Origin: Pseudomonadota bacterium
GTDB lineage: Bacteria; Pseudomonadota; Gammaproteobacteria; Burkholderiales; Burkholderiaceae_C
NCBI GenBank assembly: GCA_021819435.1
Contig: JAKARB010000009.1
Coordinates: 156,963-220,962 of the forward strand
Length of the DNA: 64,000 nt
Reading direction: 5' to 3'
Both the position numbers and the translations under genes were made by a program. Numbering within the stretch: position 1 is the first letter of the stretch; each line of letters opens with the position of its first letter. The notes beneath the pieces are model-generated. The model saw nothing but the letters and a program-made list of their open reading frames with translations, was not told where the DNA came from and did not search any database. Of this stretch, positions 18,426-27,544 are shown one piece after another.

Positions 18426-19670
18426 TCACTGGATGCTCAGGCGCAAGGCGTCCCAGGCGCGGCCCAGCCAGCCGGCCGCCGGCACGTCGTCGAGCGACTG
18501 CAGCGGCAGGGTCTGCCAGGGCTGGCCATTGAGCGTGACCTGCAGGCGGCCAACCGACTGGCCCTTGCTCAAGGGAGCGAGCAGCGGGTCATTGCGCGTC
18601 ACCACCGTCTTGACGGCGGCGGCCTGCCCGCGCGGCACCACCACCACGATGGGCTGCGTGCGGCCCAGGCGCGCCGAATTGACCGCGCCCTTCCAGACCT
18701 GGGCGGTGCTGACCGGCTGGTTGGCGTCGAACAGCTTGACCACGTCGAAGGCGCTGTGCCCCCAGTTGAGCAGCTTCTGGCTCTCGTTGGCGCGGGCCTC
18801 GGGCGAGGCGGCGCCCAGCACCACGCTCAGCAGGCGGCGCTCGCCACCGGCCGTGGGGCGCTTGGAGGTGGAGATCAGGCAGTAGCCGGCGTTGTCGGTG
18901 TACCCCGTCTTCAGGCCGTCGACCGTCGGGTCGCGGAACAGCAGCAGGTTGCGGTTGCCCTGTTTGATGCCGTTGAAGGTGAACTCCTTCATCGAGTAGT
19001 ACGGCAGCGAATTCGGGAAGTCGGTGATCAGGCGCGTGGCGATGATCGACAGCTCGCGTGCCGTGCTCAGGTGGCCGGGCGCGGTCAGGCCCTCGGGGTT
19101 GGCGAACTTGGTCTGCTTGAGGCCGAAGGCCTGGGCCTGGCGGTTCATCATCTCGACAAACACCTCGACCGTGCCGCCCACACCTTCGGCCAGGGCCACG
19201 GTGGCGTCGTTGCCGCTCTGCACGATCATGCCCTTGATGAGGTCATCGACCTTGACGCGACTGTTGACGTTGATGAACGAGCGCGAGGCGCCGGTCATGC
19301 CCGTGCGCCAGGCGCGCTCCGAGACGGGCAGGTCTTGCGTCAGCGAGAGCTTGCCGTCCTTCAAGGCCTGGAAGACCAGGTAGGCCGTCATCAGCTTGGT
19401 CAGCGATGCGGGCTCGACGGGCTGGTCGGCGTTGCGCGCGGCCAGCGTCTGGCGCGAGGAAAGGTCTTGCAGGATGAAGGCGCGCGCCGCCACCTCGGGC
19501 GGCTGTGGCATGGCCTGGGTGGGTTCGGCGAAGAGCGCGGCTTGCACTGAGGCGGCTGGCGCGGACTGGTTTTGCGCGACAGCGCTCAAAGAAGAAAGGG
19601 ACAGCGCCACGGCCACCAAGGCCGAAGTGGTCGCGCCCAGCAGGTGGCGGCGGGAAGGGGAAGCAGTCAT
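18426..19670 (-). CDS. dacC: D-alanyl-D-alanine carboxypeptidase (PBP5/6 family)
   Basis: A 414-residue serine peptidase of family S11. The N-terminal signal has an Arg pair (SRRHLLGATTSALVAVAL). Active-site motifs are SLTK (SxxK), SGN (SxN) and KTG in DGLKTGYTDNAGYC. A C-terminal beta domain is followed by a short amphipathic tail (AWDALRLSIQ) that could hold it on the membrane. It trims the terminal D-Ala from peptidoglycan pentapeptides in the periplasm. The ATG at MTASPS is preferred because it opens directly on the signal peptide; a 21-residue upstream extension is less likely. It is followed by the ybeD homologue, a common pairing. Confidence 0.9.
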   Translation of the reverse strand: MTASPSRRHLLGATTSALVAVALSLSSLSAVAQNQSAPAASVQAALFAEPTQAMPQPPEVAARAFILQDLSSRQTLAARNADQPVEPASLTKLMTAYLVFQALKDGKLSLTQDLPVSERAWRTGMTGASRSFINVNSRVKVDDLIKGMIVQSGNDATVALAEGVGGTVEVFVEMMNRQAQAFGLKQTKFANPEGLTAPGHLSTARELSIIATRLITDFPNSLPYYSMKEFTFNGIKQGNRNLLLFRDPTVDGLKTGYTDNAGYCLISTSKRPTAGGERRLLSVVLGAASPEARANESQKLLNWGHSAFDVVKLFDANQPVSTAQVWKGAVNSARLGRTQPIVVVVPRGQAAAVKTVVTRNDPLLAPLSKGQSVGRLQVTLNGQPWQTLPLQSLDDVPAAGWLGRAWDALRLSIQ

Positions 19671-19772
19671 GCCGGCAATATGGAGGGAAGAAGGGGTGAA
19701 CACAAGGAAGAGGATGCAAAGTTTTGCAAGCACGCGTGCCGCGCACCCGCTGCGAGCGGTGGGGCCAGGTGC

Positions 19773-20453
19773 TCAGCCTGCGGCCTCGCGGGCGGCCTCG
19801 GCCCGCAGGTGGCGCAGCACAATGTCGCGCAGGCCACCGAGCTGCCCATGGAAGAAGTGCCCCGCGCCTGGCACCACCGTGACAGGCAACTGCTGAGGCC
19901 GTGCCCAGTCGAGGATCGCCCCCAGCGGCACCACGTCGTCGGACTCGCCCTGCACAACCAGGGTGTGAGCCGGCACGGTGGGCACCTCGAAGCGCGAAGC
20001 AGCGGGGCTGACCAGCACCACGGTGGACGGCGCGCGCACCGCCGGCTGATCGGCCGCCGCCTGCAACAAGCGGCTGGCCGCCTGAGCCGCCACGTAGCCG
20101 CCAAACGAAAAGCCCGCCAGCGCCAGGGGCCGGCCGGCGAGCGCTGGGTCGCTCAGGTGATGGGCCACCACCGCGAGCAGGTCGGAGGTTTCGCCCCGGC
20201 CCTCGTCGTACTGGCCTTCCGACTGGCCCACCCCACGGAAATTGAAACGCACCGCGCGCCAGCCGGCCAACACGAAGGCGCGCACCAGCGTGTGAACCAC
20301 CTTGTTGTCCATCGTGCCGCCCATGAGCGGGTGTGGGTGGGCGATGACAGCCAGGCCGCGCGGCGTGGTGCCGTGGCCTGCCGGCTCTTCGACCACGACC
20401 TCGATCTGGCCGGCTGGTCCGTCGATGAGCAATGAAGCGGGGCGTCCGATCAT
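19773..20453 (-). CDS. Alpha/beta hydrolase (COG2945 type)
   Basis: A 226-residue alpha/beta hydrolase without signal peptide. The nucleophile elbow is GFSFGGY, the acid lies in GESDDVVPLG and the catalytic His in GAGHFFHG. The motifs HPHPLMGGTMDNKVV and FNFRGVGQSEG match the COG2945 group, a family of small serine esterases of unknown substrate. It lies 29 bases after the ferredoxin-like gene and upstream of dacC on the same strand, probably cotranscribed with its upstream neighbours. Confidence 0.82.
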   Translation of the reverse strand: MIGRPASLLIDGPAGQIEVVVEEPAGHGTTPRGLAVIAHPHPLMGGTMDNKVVHTLVRAFVLAGWRAVRFNFRGVGQSEGQYDEGRGETSDLLAVVAHHLSDPALAGRPLALAGFSFGGYVAAQAASRLLQAAADQPAVRAPSTVVLVSPAASRFEVPTVPAHTLVVQGESDDVVPLGAILDWARPQQLPVTVVPGAGHFFHGQLGGLRDIVLRHLRAEAAREAAG

Positions 20454-20482
20454 GTTGATTCGCCGCGATGTCGCCTCAGGCC

Positions 20483-20809
20483 TCAGCGGCCCACGTCATC
20501 AGGCAGCTCCAGGCGCTCGACGACCTCGCCGCCCAGCAGGTGACGATCAACGATCTCGTCGATGTCGCTCTGATCGACGAAGGTGTACCAGGTGCCTTCC
20601 GGGTAGACCACCGCCACGGGCCCACCCGCGCAGCGGTCAAGGCAGCCAGCCTTGTTGACTCGCACGCCACCCTTGCCGTTGCGACCGGCCGCAGCCACGC
20701 GGGCCTTGCAGTGATCAAAGCCCGCCTTGGCGGCGTGATCAGCGCAACTGGCTTCGCCATTGACGCGCTGGTTCAGGCAAAAAAAGATGTGACGCTCGTA
20801 ATAGGCCAT
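20483..20809 (-). CDS. Thioredoxin-like [2Fe-2S] ferredoxin
   Basis: A 108-residue protein of the thioredoxin-like 2Fe-2S ferredoxin family. Start MAYYERHIFFC, with cysteines at FFC, ASC, and the pair in AGCLDRC typical of the cluster site, then PVAVVYPEGTWY. Such proteins are electron carriers of largely unknown partner. The gene starts 10 bases after the vanZ-like gene. Of two upstream in-frame options the ATG at MAYY is chosen because the extension would run into the vanZ-like gene and has no family resemblance. Confidence 0.85.
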   Translation of the reverse strand: MAYYERHIFFCLNQRVNGEASCADHAAKAGFDHCKARVAAAGRNGKGGVRVNKAGCLDRCAGGPVAVVYPEGTWYTFVDQSDIDEIVDRHLLGGEVVERLELPDDVGR

Positions 20810-20819
20810 GCAGAGGATT

Positions 20820-21977
20820 CTAGTGGTTGGCCCCAGCCCGGGCTGGCGCGGGGGCATCGCGCCCCAGCAGGCGCGCCACCAGCCATAGCAAGGCCACGAA
20901 AGGCCACAGCAAGCCAAACCAGCGCGCCAAACCATGGAAGCGGATGAAGCGCCCGCTCTCCCAGGCCTGCAAGGTCTCGGCGTAATAGGGATCGCTCGGC
21001 ACTTGGTGCACCATCACCAACAGTCCGATGAGGACCACGATGCCCAGCAACGCACAAGTGCCGCGCCCGCAACCGACCAGCAAGGCCGCGCACGAGGCGC
21101 CCAGCAGCATGCCGGTGGCCGCAGGCAAGGTGACCCAGCTGAAGGCATGCACCGGCCCGAAGTTCAATGCCGAGGACAGGGCTGTGAACACGATGCCGGC
21201 CAGCACCAGCGCCGCCATCAACACGATGCGCAGCGTGCGTTGGCTGGCCAGCGCGCCAGCCACGCACAAGGGAGCCAGCAGGCCAAGCGCCACCGTCACA
21301 GCCTCCAGCTCGGGCGCCCAGATGCTGCCATGCCAGGCATCGGGCAGCACCGCCCAAAGGGACAACGGATCGTCAGGCAGCACCCAGTCCTGCCATGGTG
21401 TGTCCTCGGTGAGTTCAACCAACAGCAAGTGCAGTTGTGGCCAGATTTGCCCCTGACCCAGTGGCAGCGGCGGCGGAAACAGCAAGCCCAGAGGCCACAG
21501 GCACAACAGCGCCAGCCCGTGGCCCGCTTGGGGGATGAACCAGCGCTCTCGCAGGCGGTGCCAGACCTCGACCAGGCCCAGGGCGTGCAAGGTGAGCGCG
21601 GCCAGCACGCCCCAGGCCGCGCCCACGGTGTTGAGGATCCAGTCGGTGACCGAGGGCACCCGGCCAGGCAACAGGTGCTGCAGCAACTCCAGGCAGTAAG
21701 ACATGGCCGAAGCAGTGAGCACGGTCCGCCATGCCGCCGCCAGCGGCCCCCTGCCCGAACGCAACCAAGCCAGGCACAGCACCAGCCCGAATGGCAGGTA
21801 GCCGAGCAGGTTGGCCGTCACGTCGGACATGACCTCGTACGACTGCTTGGGCAGCAGCCAATGGATGCCGCCCAAGCCCGGCCAGTGCCAGCCGGCCCAG
21901 GGGTGAAGGGTCGCGTAGACGATCAGCCCGCCCGCCACCCACGACAGGGGCCAGGCGAGACTGCGGTGCACGGCCAT
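20820..21977 (-). CDS. VanZ-like family membrane protein
   Basis: A 385-residue protein with about ten hydrophobic segments. The VanZ-like domain occupies the N-terminal half: VTANLLGYLPFGLVLCLAWL and LELLQHLLPGRVPSVTDWILNTVGAAWGV are the characteristic stretches. The C-terminal half is a further set of transmembrane helices without a recognised domain. VanZ-domain proteins are named for a teicoplanin-resistance factor, but most, as here, have no demonstrated role. It starts 6 bases downstream of hemJ, so the pair is probably one transcript. Confidence 0.85.
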   Translation of the reverse strand: MAVHRSLAWPLSWVAGGLIVYATLHPWAGWHWPGLGGIHWLLPKQSYEVMSDVTANLLGYLPFGLVLCLAWLRSGRGPLAAAWRTVLTASAMSYCLELLQHLLPGRVPSVTDWILNTVGAAWGVLAALTLHALGLVEVWHRLRERWFIPQAGHGLALLCLWPLGLLFPPPLPLGQGQIWPQLHLLLVELTEDTPWQDWVLPDDPLSLWAVLPDAWHGSIWAPELEAVTVALGLLAPLCVAGALASQRTLRIVLMAALVLAGIVFTALSSALNFGPVHAFSWVTLPAATGMLLGASCAALLVGCGRGTCALLGIVVLIGLLVMVHQVPSDPYYAETLQAWESGRFIRFHGLARWFGLLWPFVALLWLVARLLGRDAPAPARAGANH

Positions 21978-21983
21978 GTGGGC

Positions 21984-22430
21984 TCAGCCGATGGCAGGCT
22001 TGAGGACGACCAGGCACACGATGGTCGCGAACAGCAGCACCGACACCTCGTTGAAGACACGAAACCACTTGTGGCCGCGGCGGTTTTGCAGCGCCTCGAA
22101 GTCGCGCAACAGGCGCCGGCAGACGTGGTGGTAGCCGATGACGCCCAGCACCAGCAGCAGCTTGGTGTGCAGCCAGATCTGACCGGGCCCCTTGCCGATG
22201 CCGAAATACAGCCACAGCAGCAGGCCGAACACCAGCGCCGGAATCATCAGCAGCGTGCTGAAACGGTAGAGCTTGCGCGCCATCATGAGCAGGCGCTCGC
22301 GCTCGGCGTGGCTGTCAGGTGGCACGGTGGCCAGGTTGACGTACAGCCGAGGCAGGTAGAAAAGGCCCGCGAACCAGCTGGCCACGAAGATGATGTGCAG
22401 GGCTTTGACCCAGAGGTAGGCGGAGCTCAT
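21984..22430 (-). CDS. hemJ: Protoporphyrinogen IX oxidase HemJ
   Basis: A 148-residue four-helix membrane protein of the HemJ family: KALHIIFVASWFAGLFYLPRL at the N-terminus with the conserved His, and LHTKLLLVLGVIGYHH in the middle. HemJ oxidises protoporphyrinogen IX to protoporphyrin IX, the penultimate haem step, in bacteria without HemG or HemY. Length and motif order are normal. It is divergent from hemB, an earlier enzyme of the same pathway, across a 292-base gap that holds the RNA features listed next. That placement supports the haem assignment. Confidence 0.88.
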   Translation of the reverse strand: MSSAYLWVKALHIIFVASWFAGLFYLPRLYVNLATVPPDSHAERERLLMMARKLYRFSTLLMIPALVFGLLLWLYFGIGKGPGQIWLHTKLLLVLGVIGYHHVCRRLLRDFEALQNRRGHKWFRVFNEVSVLLFATIVCLVVLKPAIG

Positions 22431-22474
22431 GGGGAGATTATGAGCATGCCGCGCCGCAGCAAAAACAAGCGGGC

Positions 22475-23721
<1,247 letters not shown>

Positions 23722-23772
23722 TCCCGCCCCAGCCGGCCGCTTTTTTCAAGCTTTTGACGGAGCCCGCCGCGC

Positions 23773-25062
23773 GTGCGCCTCTTCCACATCCACGATCAGT
23801 TCACCGAGCTCAAGGACTGGCCGGCCACGCTGCCGGCGCAGGGCTTCCTGTGGGTGACGACCAGCCGGCGCGTCTTCGAGGTGCGCCTGCCCGAGATCCA
23901 GCAGCAACTGCACAAGCTCGCCGGCGGCGGGCTGATGGACCTGCACGTCACCGACTTGCTCAACGCGCAACTGCCCTCGCAGTACGACTACACGTCGTGG
24001 TACGACCTGCTGGTGTTCCGCCGCCTGGCCGCTGGCCCGGGCACGCAGCGGCTCTTCCTCGACGAGGCGCATGGCACCGCCACCTCGGCGCGCCAGGCGA
24101 TGGCCGCCATCGACACCAGCCCGGTGGGCTTCGCGGTGTTCGACCGCGTGCTGCTGACGGTGCACCCGGCCGATTGTTCCGTGCGCGATTTCTTCGAGGC
24201 GCGGCTGAGCCAGATGATCCCTCTGGCCGGGCGCGTGCACGACGCACATGAAGCAGCCCATGCGCCTGACATGGGCGCCGACCAGGGCGAGCCTTCGCCA
24301 ACGGCCGACGCCCAGGTGGACGTGCCGGCGGACCTGCCGCTCGACCCACCCACGCAAGGCGTGGCCGAGCCGCATGCCCACGGCAATGAGCCCTTGGCGC
24401 CCCGCTTCCACGAGATGCGCGGCAGCACCTCGCGCCTGCCGCCCAGCCCGCCGGACCTGATGCTGCGCATCGTCAACCACATGGTCGACAGCTACCTGGA
24501 TCTGCGCCGCCTGCTCACGCGCCAGTTCGGCTACTTGCAGCAAGAGCTGCTCAGCAACCGGCAGCAGTTCAAGCACTGGCAGGCGCTGCTGGAGGCGCGC
24601 AACACCCTGCACATGCTCGAAGACACCTGCGAAGACCAGAGCAGCGCGGTGCAGGAATGGATCGACGCGCTGGAGGACTGGCCGCTGCCCACCGACACGC
24701 AGGCCGTGCGCGAGCGCGAGGTGCTGCGCGTGCGTTCGCGCGACGTGCACGAGCACATCGCCCGCGTGCTGGCCCACGTGCGCCGGCTGGAGAGCTCGGC
24801 AGAAAGCGCCGTGCAGATCCACTTCTCGGCGCAGGGCAGCCGCACCAACGACATCATGCGCACGCTCACCGTGCTCACGGCCATCTTCCTGCCGCTCAAC
24901 CTCATCACCGGCATCTTCGGCATGAACTTCGATGCCCTGCCCTTGATCCACAGCCACCTCGGCTTCTGGGCCGCAATGGGCTTGATGCTGCTGGTGGCTG
25001 TGGGCCTGGTGTGGTGGTTCCGCCGGCGGCGCTACCTGGACGCGAGCGACTCAGGCGGCTGA
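23773..25062 (+). CDS. CorA-family divalent cation transporter
   Basis: A 429-residue protein with a GTG start. The long cytoplasmic domain and helical stalk lead to two C-terminal helices; the first ends in the signature GIFGMNF, and the periplasmic loop is short before a basic tail (WWFRRRRYLD). CorA proteins form pentameric Mg2+ or Co2+ channels or exporters; the substrate is not decided here. Residues of about 152-226 form an unusual insert rich in His, Asp, Glu and Pro, absent from typical CorA proteins of about 320 residues. It follows hemB by 51 bases in the same direction. Confidence 0.88.
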   Translation: MRLFHIHDQFTELKDWPATLPAQGFLWVTTSRRVFEVRLPEIQQQLHKLAGGGLMDLHVTDLLNAQLPSQYDYTSWYDLLVFRRLAAGPGTQRLFLDEAHGTATSARQAMAAIDTSPVGFAVFDRVLLTVHPADCSVRDFFEARLSQMIPLAGRVHDAHEAAHAPDMGADQGEPSPTADAQVDVPADLPLDPPTQGVAEPHAHGNEPLAPRFHEMRGSTSRLPPSPPDLMLRIVNHMVDSYLDLRRLLTRQFGYLQQELLSNRQQFKHWQALLEARNTLHMLEDTCEDQSSAVQEWIDALEDWPLPTDTQAVREREVLRVRSRDVHEHIARVLAHVRRLESSAESAVQIHFSAQGSRTNDIMRTLTVLTAIFLPLNLITGIFGMNFDALPLIHSHLGFWAAMGLMLLVAVGLVWWFRRRRYLDASDSGG

Positions 25063-25081
25063 GCGCGCGTTGCGCTCAAGC

Positions 25082-26089
25082 TCAAGCGCCTTGCCGGCGC
25101 CGGGCCTGCACCTCGCGGGCAAGGCAGAGGTCGTCCCAAACAAGGGCCTTGTCGGCCGGGTTGCGCAGCAGGTAGGCCGGGTGGTAGGTGACCACCACCG
25201 GGATGCCGGCCACCTCGTGAACGCGACCGCGCAGGCGGCCGATGGGGTCGGTCGTCTTGAGCAGGGATTGCACCGCGAAACGGCCCATCGCGACGATGAG
25301 GTCGGGCCGCACCAGCGCCATCTGCCTGAGCAGGAAGGGCTCGCATTGCGCCACCTCCTGCGGCAGCGGGTTGCGGTTAGCCGGCGGGCGGCACTTCAGC
25401 ACGTTGGCGATGAAGACCTGGCGATCGGGGCCGGCTTCGCCGCGCGTGAGGTCGATGGCCGCGAGCATGCGGTCGAGCAACTGGCCGGCGCGGCCGACGA
25501 AGGGCTCGCCCTGGCGGTCTTCCTGCTCGCCAGGGGCTTCGCCGACGATCATCCAGCGCGCCTGCTCGTGGCCGACGCCGAACACCGTGTTGCGGCGGCT
25601 CTGGCACAGGCCGCAGGCCTGGCAGCCTGACACGGCCTCGCGCAGCGCGGGCCAGTCCATGGTGTCGATGCCGACGGGGCGCGAGCCAAGCACCACTTCT
25701 GGCGCGGCCGGCGGTGCGGTCGCTGGCACGGCTGATGCCACGCGGGCCGGCGGGCGTGGGGACTGCGGGCGGGCTTCCGATGGGGATGCGGCCGGGGCGC
25801 GGTGCGCATCGTCAGGCCATCCATGGCCGCCGTCGCCACCCCGGCCTGCTTGTGCGATGGCCTCGGCGGCCAGCGCCCGCGCGGCCGACGCGTCGGCCCG
25901 GCCCGCGCCGGGTTCGGTGCTCGCGTAGGGCGCGGCTTCCCGCGCGGCGTTGGCGGGCGGCACAGGCTGCATCGGCTGCATTGGCTGCATTGGCTGCATT
26001 GGCTGCATCGGCTGCATCGGCTGCATTGGCCAGAAGGCGGCCACGCCCATTTCCTTGAGCATGCCGAGCTGGCGCTCAGTCCAGCGCAT
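25082..26089 (-). CDS. Family 4 uracil-DNA glycosylase
   Basis: A 335-residue iron-sulfur uracil-DNA glycosylase. Four cluster cysteines appear in CQACGLC and, further on, in LKCRPPANRNP and AQCEPFL. The motif GEAPGEQED is the uracil-binding motif, and VVTYHPAYLLRN is the C-terminal motif. It removes uracil from DNA. The start at MRWTERQ lies inside the end of rimI (14-base overlap). The N-terminus has a seven-fold Met-Gln-Pro repeat (residues about 22-42) and an Ala/Pro-rich region, making the protein about 100 residues longer than compact family members. It is the last gene of tsaB-rimI-udg and convergent with the CorA gene. Confidence 0.88.
   Translation of the reverse strand: MRWTERQLGMLKEMGVAAFWPMQPMQPMQPMQPMQPMQPMQPVPPANAAREAAPYASTEPGAGRADASAARALAAEAIAQAGRGGDGGHGWPDDAHRAPAASPSEARPQSPRPPARVASAVPATAPPAAPEVVLGSRPVGIDTMDWPALREAVSGCQACGLCQSRRNTVFGVGHEQARWMIVGEAPGEQEDRQGEPFVGRAGQLLDRMLAAIDLTRGEAGPDRQVFIANVLKCRPPANRNPLPQEVAQCEPFLLRQMALVRPDLIVAMGRFAVQSLLKTTDPIGRLRGRVHEVAGIPVVVTYHPAYLLRNPADKALVWDDLCLAREVQARRRQGA
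25965..26027. repeat. Seven-copy 9-bp tandem repeat in the glycosylase gene
   Basis: Seven head-to-tail copies of ggctgcatY on the plus strand (Y is t or c), with no other mismatch. On the coding strand each unit encodes Met-Gln-Pro. The 9-bp unit keeps frame when copies are gained or lost, so it would change linker length rather than switch the gene off. Confidence 0.92.
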
Positions 26090-26660
26090 GGGCGGCCTCC
26101 AGCTTGATCTCGCGGCGCATGACGAGGGCGTCTTCGCGGCCCTCCTGTGCGGGGTAGTAGTCCCGGCGCACGCCAATGTCGACGAAGCCTTCGCGCTGGT
26201 AGAGCGTCCGCGCCCGGGCGTTGCTGGGGCGGACCTCGAGCCAAAGCGCCTCGGCGTGGCGCTGGTGGCAACGCTCGTAAAGCATCTGCAGGAGTTCGCG
26301 TGCCAGGCCACGGCCCTGCCAGCCCCGGGCGACGGCGATGTTGAGCAGGTGGATCTCGTCGACGCCATCCATGGCCACGCAAGCGGCGACCACGCGCTCG
26401 CCCGACGCACCACCTGCCGCGCCACCTGCCACATCGTCGGCCTGGCACAGGGCGCGGGTCCAGTAACCGGCACGCAGCGAGGAGCGGTAGTTCTCGGGCG
26501 TCCAGGCGTGCAGGGCGTGCGGGCAGGCCATGCGTTCTTCGGTGACCCAGGCATCGATGTCCGCGTCGGTGAGGGGGCGCACGCTCAGGCCTTCGATCGC
26601 CGCAACGGGCGTCGAAACCGGCATCGATGGGGCGCTGTCGCTCGGGACCGGGCGGTTCAT
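26076..26660 (-). CDS. rimI: Ribosomal protein S18 alanine N-acetyltransferase
   Basis: A 194-residue GNAT acetyltransferase. The acetyl-CoA loop is in GWQGRGLARELLQ, followed by EVRPSNARARTLYQREGF, the RimI signature. It acetylates the N-terminal alanine of ribosomal protein S18. About 25 extra residues precede the core; the first ATG is kept, though the core could start later. It lies 45 bases after tsaB and overlaps the glycosylase gene, an arrangement common in Burkholderiales. Confidence 0.88.
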   Translation of the reverse strand: MNRPVPSDSAPSMPVSTPVAAIEGLSVRPLTDADIDAWVTEERMACPHALHAWTPENYRSSLRAGYWTRALCQADDVAGGAAGGASGERVVAACVAMDGVDEIHLLNIAVARGWQGRGLARELLQMLYERCHQRHAEALWLEVRPSNARARTLYQREGFVDIGVRRDYYPAQEGREDALVMRREIKLEAAHALD

Positions 26661-26705
26661 CTGGAGGTTGCGAGAGAGGCTGGGAGAGATCGGATCAGGC
26701 CGGCA

Positions 26706-27458
26706 TCATGCCTGAGCCGCCGCGCGTTCGGCGGTGGTCTGGGCGACTTTGTCGCGCACGTAGCGAGGCAGGGCCAGGGCGGGGTCGACCTGCTCGCCAC
26801 GGGCCCAGGCCTGGCGGGCCAGTTCGGCCAGCGCCGCGCCGCGCGGCATGGCGTCGGCCGCCAGCACGTGGGCGTCATCCGGTGAGAAACCCTCCCACGC
26901 GGCGGGGCAGGCCGTCAGGGCGTTGCCGCACACGCGCACGCCTTCGCCCCGCGAGGCCCAGCGGGCGCGCGGTTCGGCGAGTGGCCACAAGGCGGGCGGC
27001 GTGTGCACGGTCCAGCGCCCGTCCGCCCAGGTGAAGGCGCCAACGTAGAGCTCACCCATGCGGGCATCTTGCAGCACCCAGACCAACTCGCCTGCCGCAA
27101 GTGGTGCGGCGGCGCGCTGGCGGGCGTCTTCGGCCACGGCCATGAGGGTGTCCAGCACGATGACCGGCACGCCCAGGCCCAGCGCCAGGCCCTGGGTGAC
27201 GGAGCAGGCGGTGCGCAAGCCGGTGAAGGCGCCCGGGCCGGCGCCGAAAGCGATGGCGCGCACGTCGGGCCAGGCCAGGCCGGCATCGCGCAGCAAGCCT
27301 TGCAAGGCGGGCAACAGGCTGGCCGAGGCCTGCGCGCCACCGGGCAGTTCGCGGGCCGCGCCACCGGTAGACAGGGCAACGTGCAGGCTTTCCGTGGCGG
27401 TGTCCAGCGCCAGCAGGACGGGGGCTGAGGCGGGGCGAGGCAAGGGGGCGGCGGGCAT
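26706..27458 (-). CDS. tsaB: tRNA threonylcarbamoyladenosine biosynthesis protein TsaB
   Basis: A 250-residue ASKHA-fold protein: LLALDTATESLHVAL at the N-terminus and AFGAGPGAFTGLRTACSVTQGLALG, the family hallmark. TsaB pairs with TsaD and TsaE to transfer threonylcarbamoyl to A37 of ANN-decoding tRNAs. The partner enzyme TsaC, which makes the activated intermediate, is encoded about 4 kb to the right. It is divergent from dacB with an 86-base gap and is the first gene of tsaB-rimI-udg. Confidence 0.92.
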   Translation of the reverse strand: MPAAPLPRPASAPVLLALDTATESLHVALSTGGAARELPGGAQASASLLPALQGLLRDAGLAWPDVRAIAFGAGPGAFTGLRTACSVTQGLALGLGVPVIVLDTLMAVAEDARQRAAAPLAAGELVWVLQDARMGELYVGAFTWADGRWTVHTPPALWPLAEPRARWASRGEGVRVCGNALTACPAAWEGFSPDDAHVLAADAMPRGAALAELARQAWARGEQVDPALALPRYVRDKVAQTTAERAAAQA

Positions 27459-27530
27459 GCGGGGAGTTTAGCCGGGAGGGCGCGATGGCCCGGGATGGGC
27501 GCCTGCCATCTCTGCCGCGCTGGGCGCGCC

Positions 27531-27536
27531 TATGAT
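27531..27536 (+). promoter_or_regulatory. -10 box immediately before dacB
   Basis: TATGAT, five of six consensus bases, ends 8 bases before the dacB ATG. Transcription would start at or within two bases of the start codon. No good -35 is seen at 16-18 bases. A leaderless dacB mRNA is the inference. Confidence 0.3.
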
Positions 27537-27544
27537 CCCAGGCC

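Noticed and set aside
25965..26027. The 9-bp array as a CRISPR
   Set aside because: Units abut without spacers and lie inside a coding frame.
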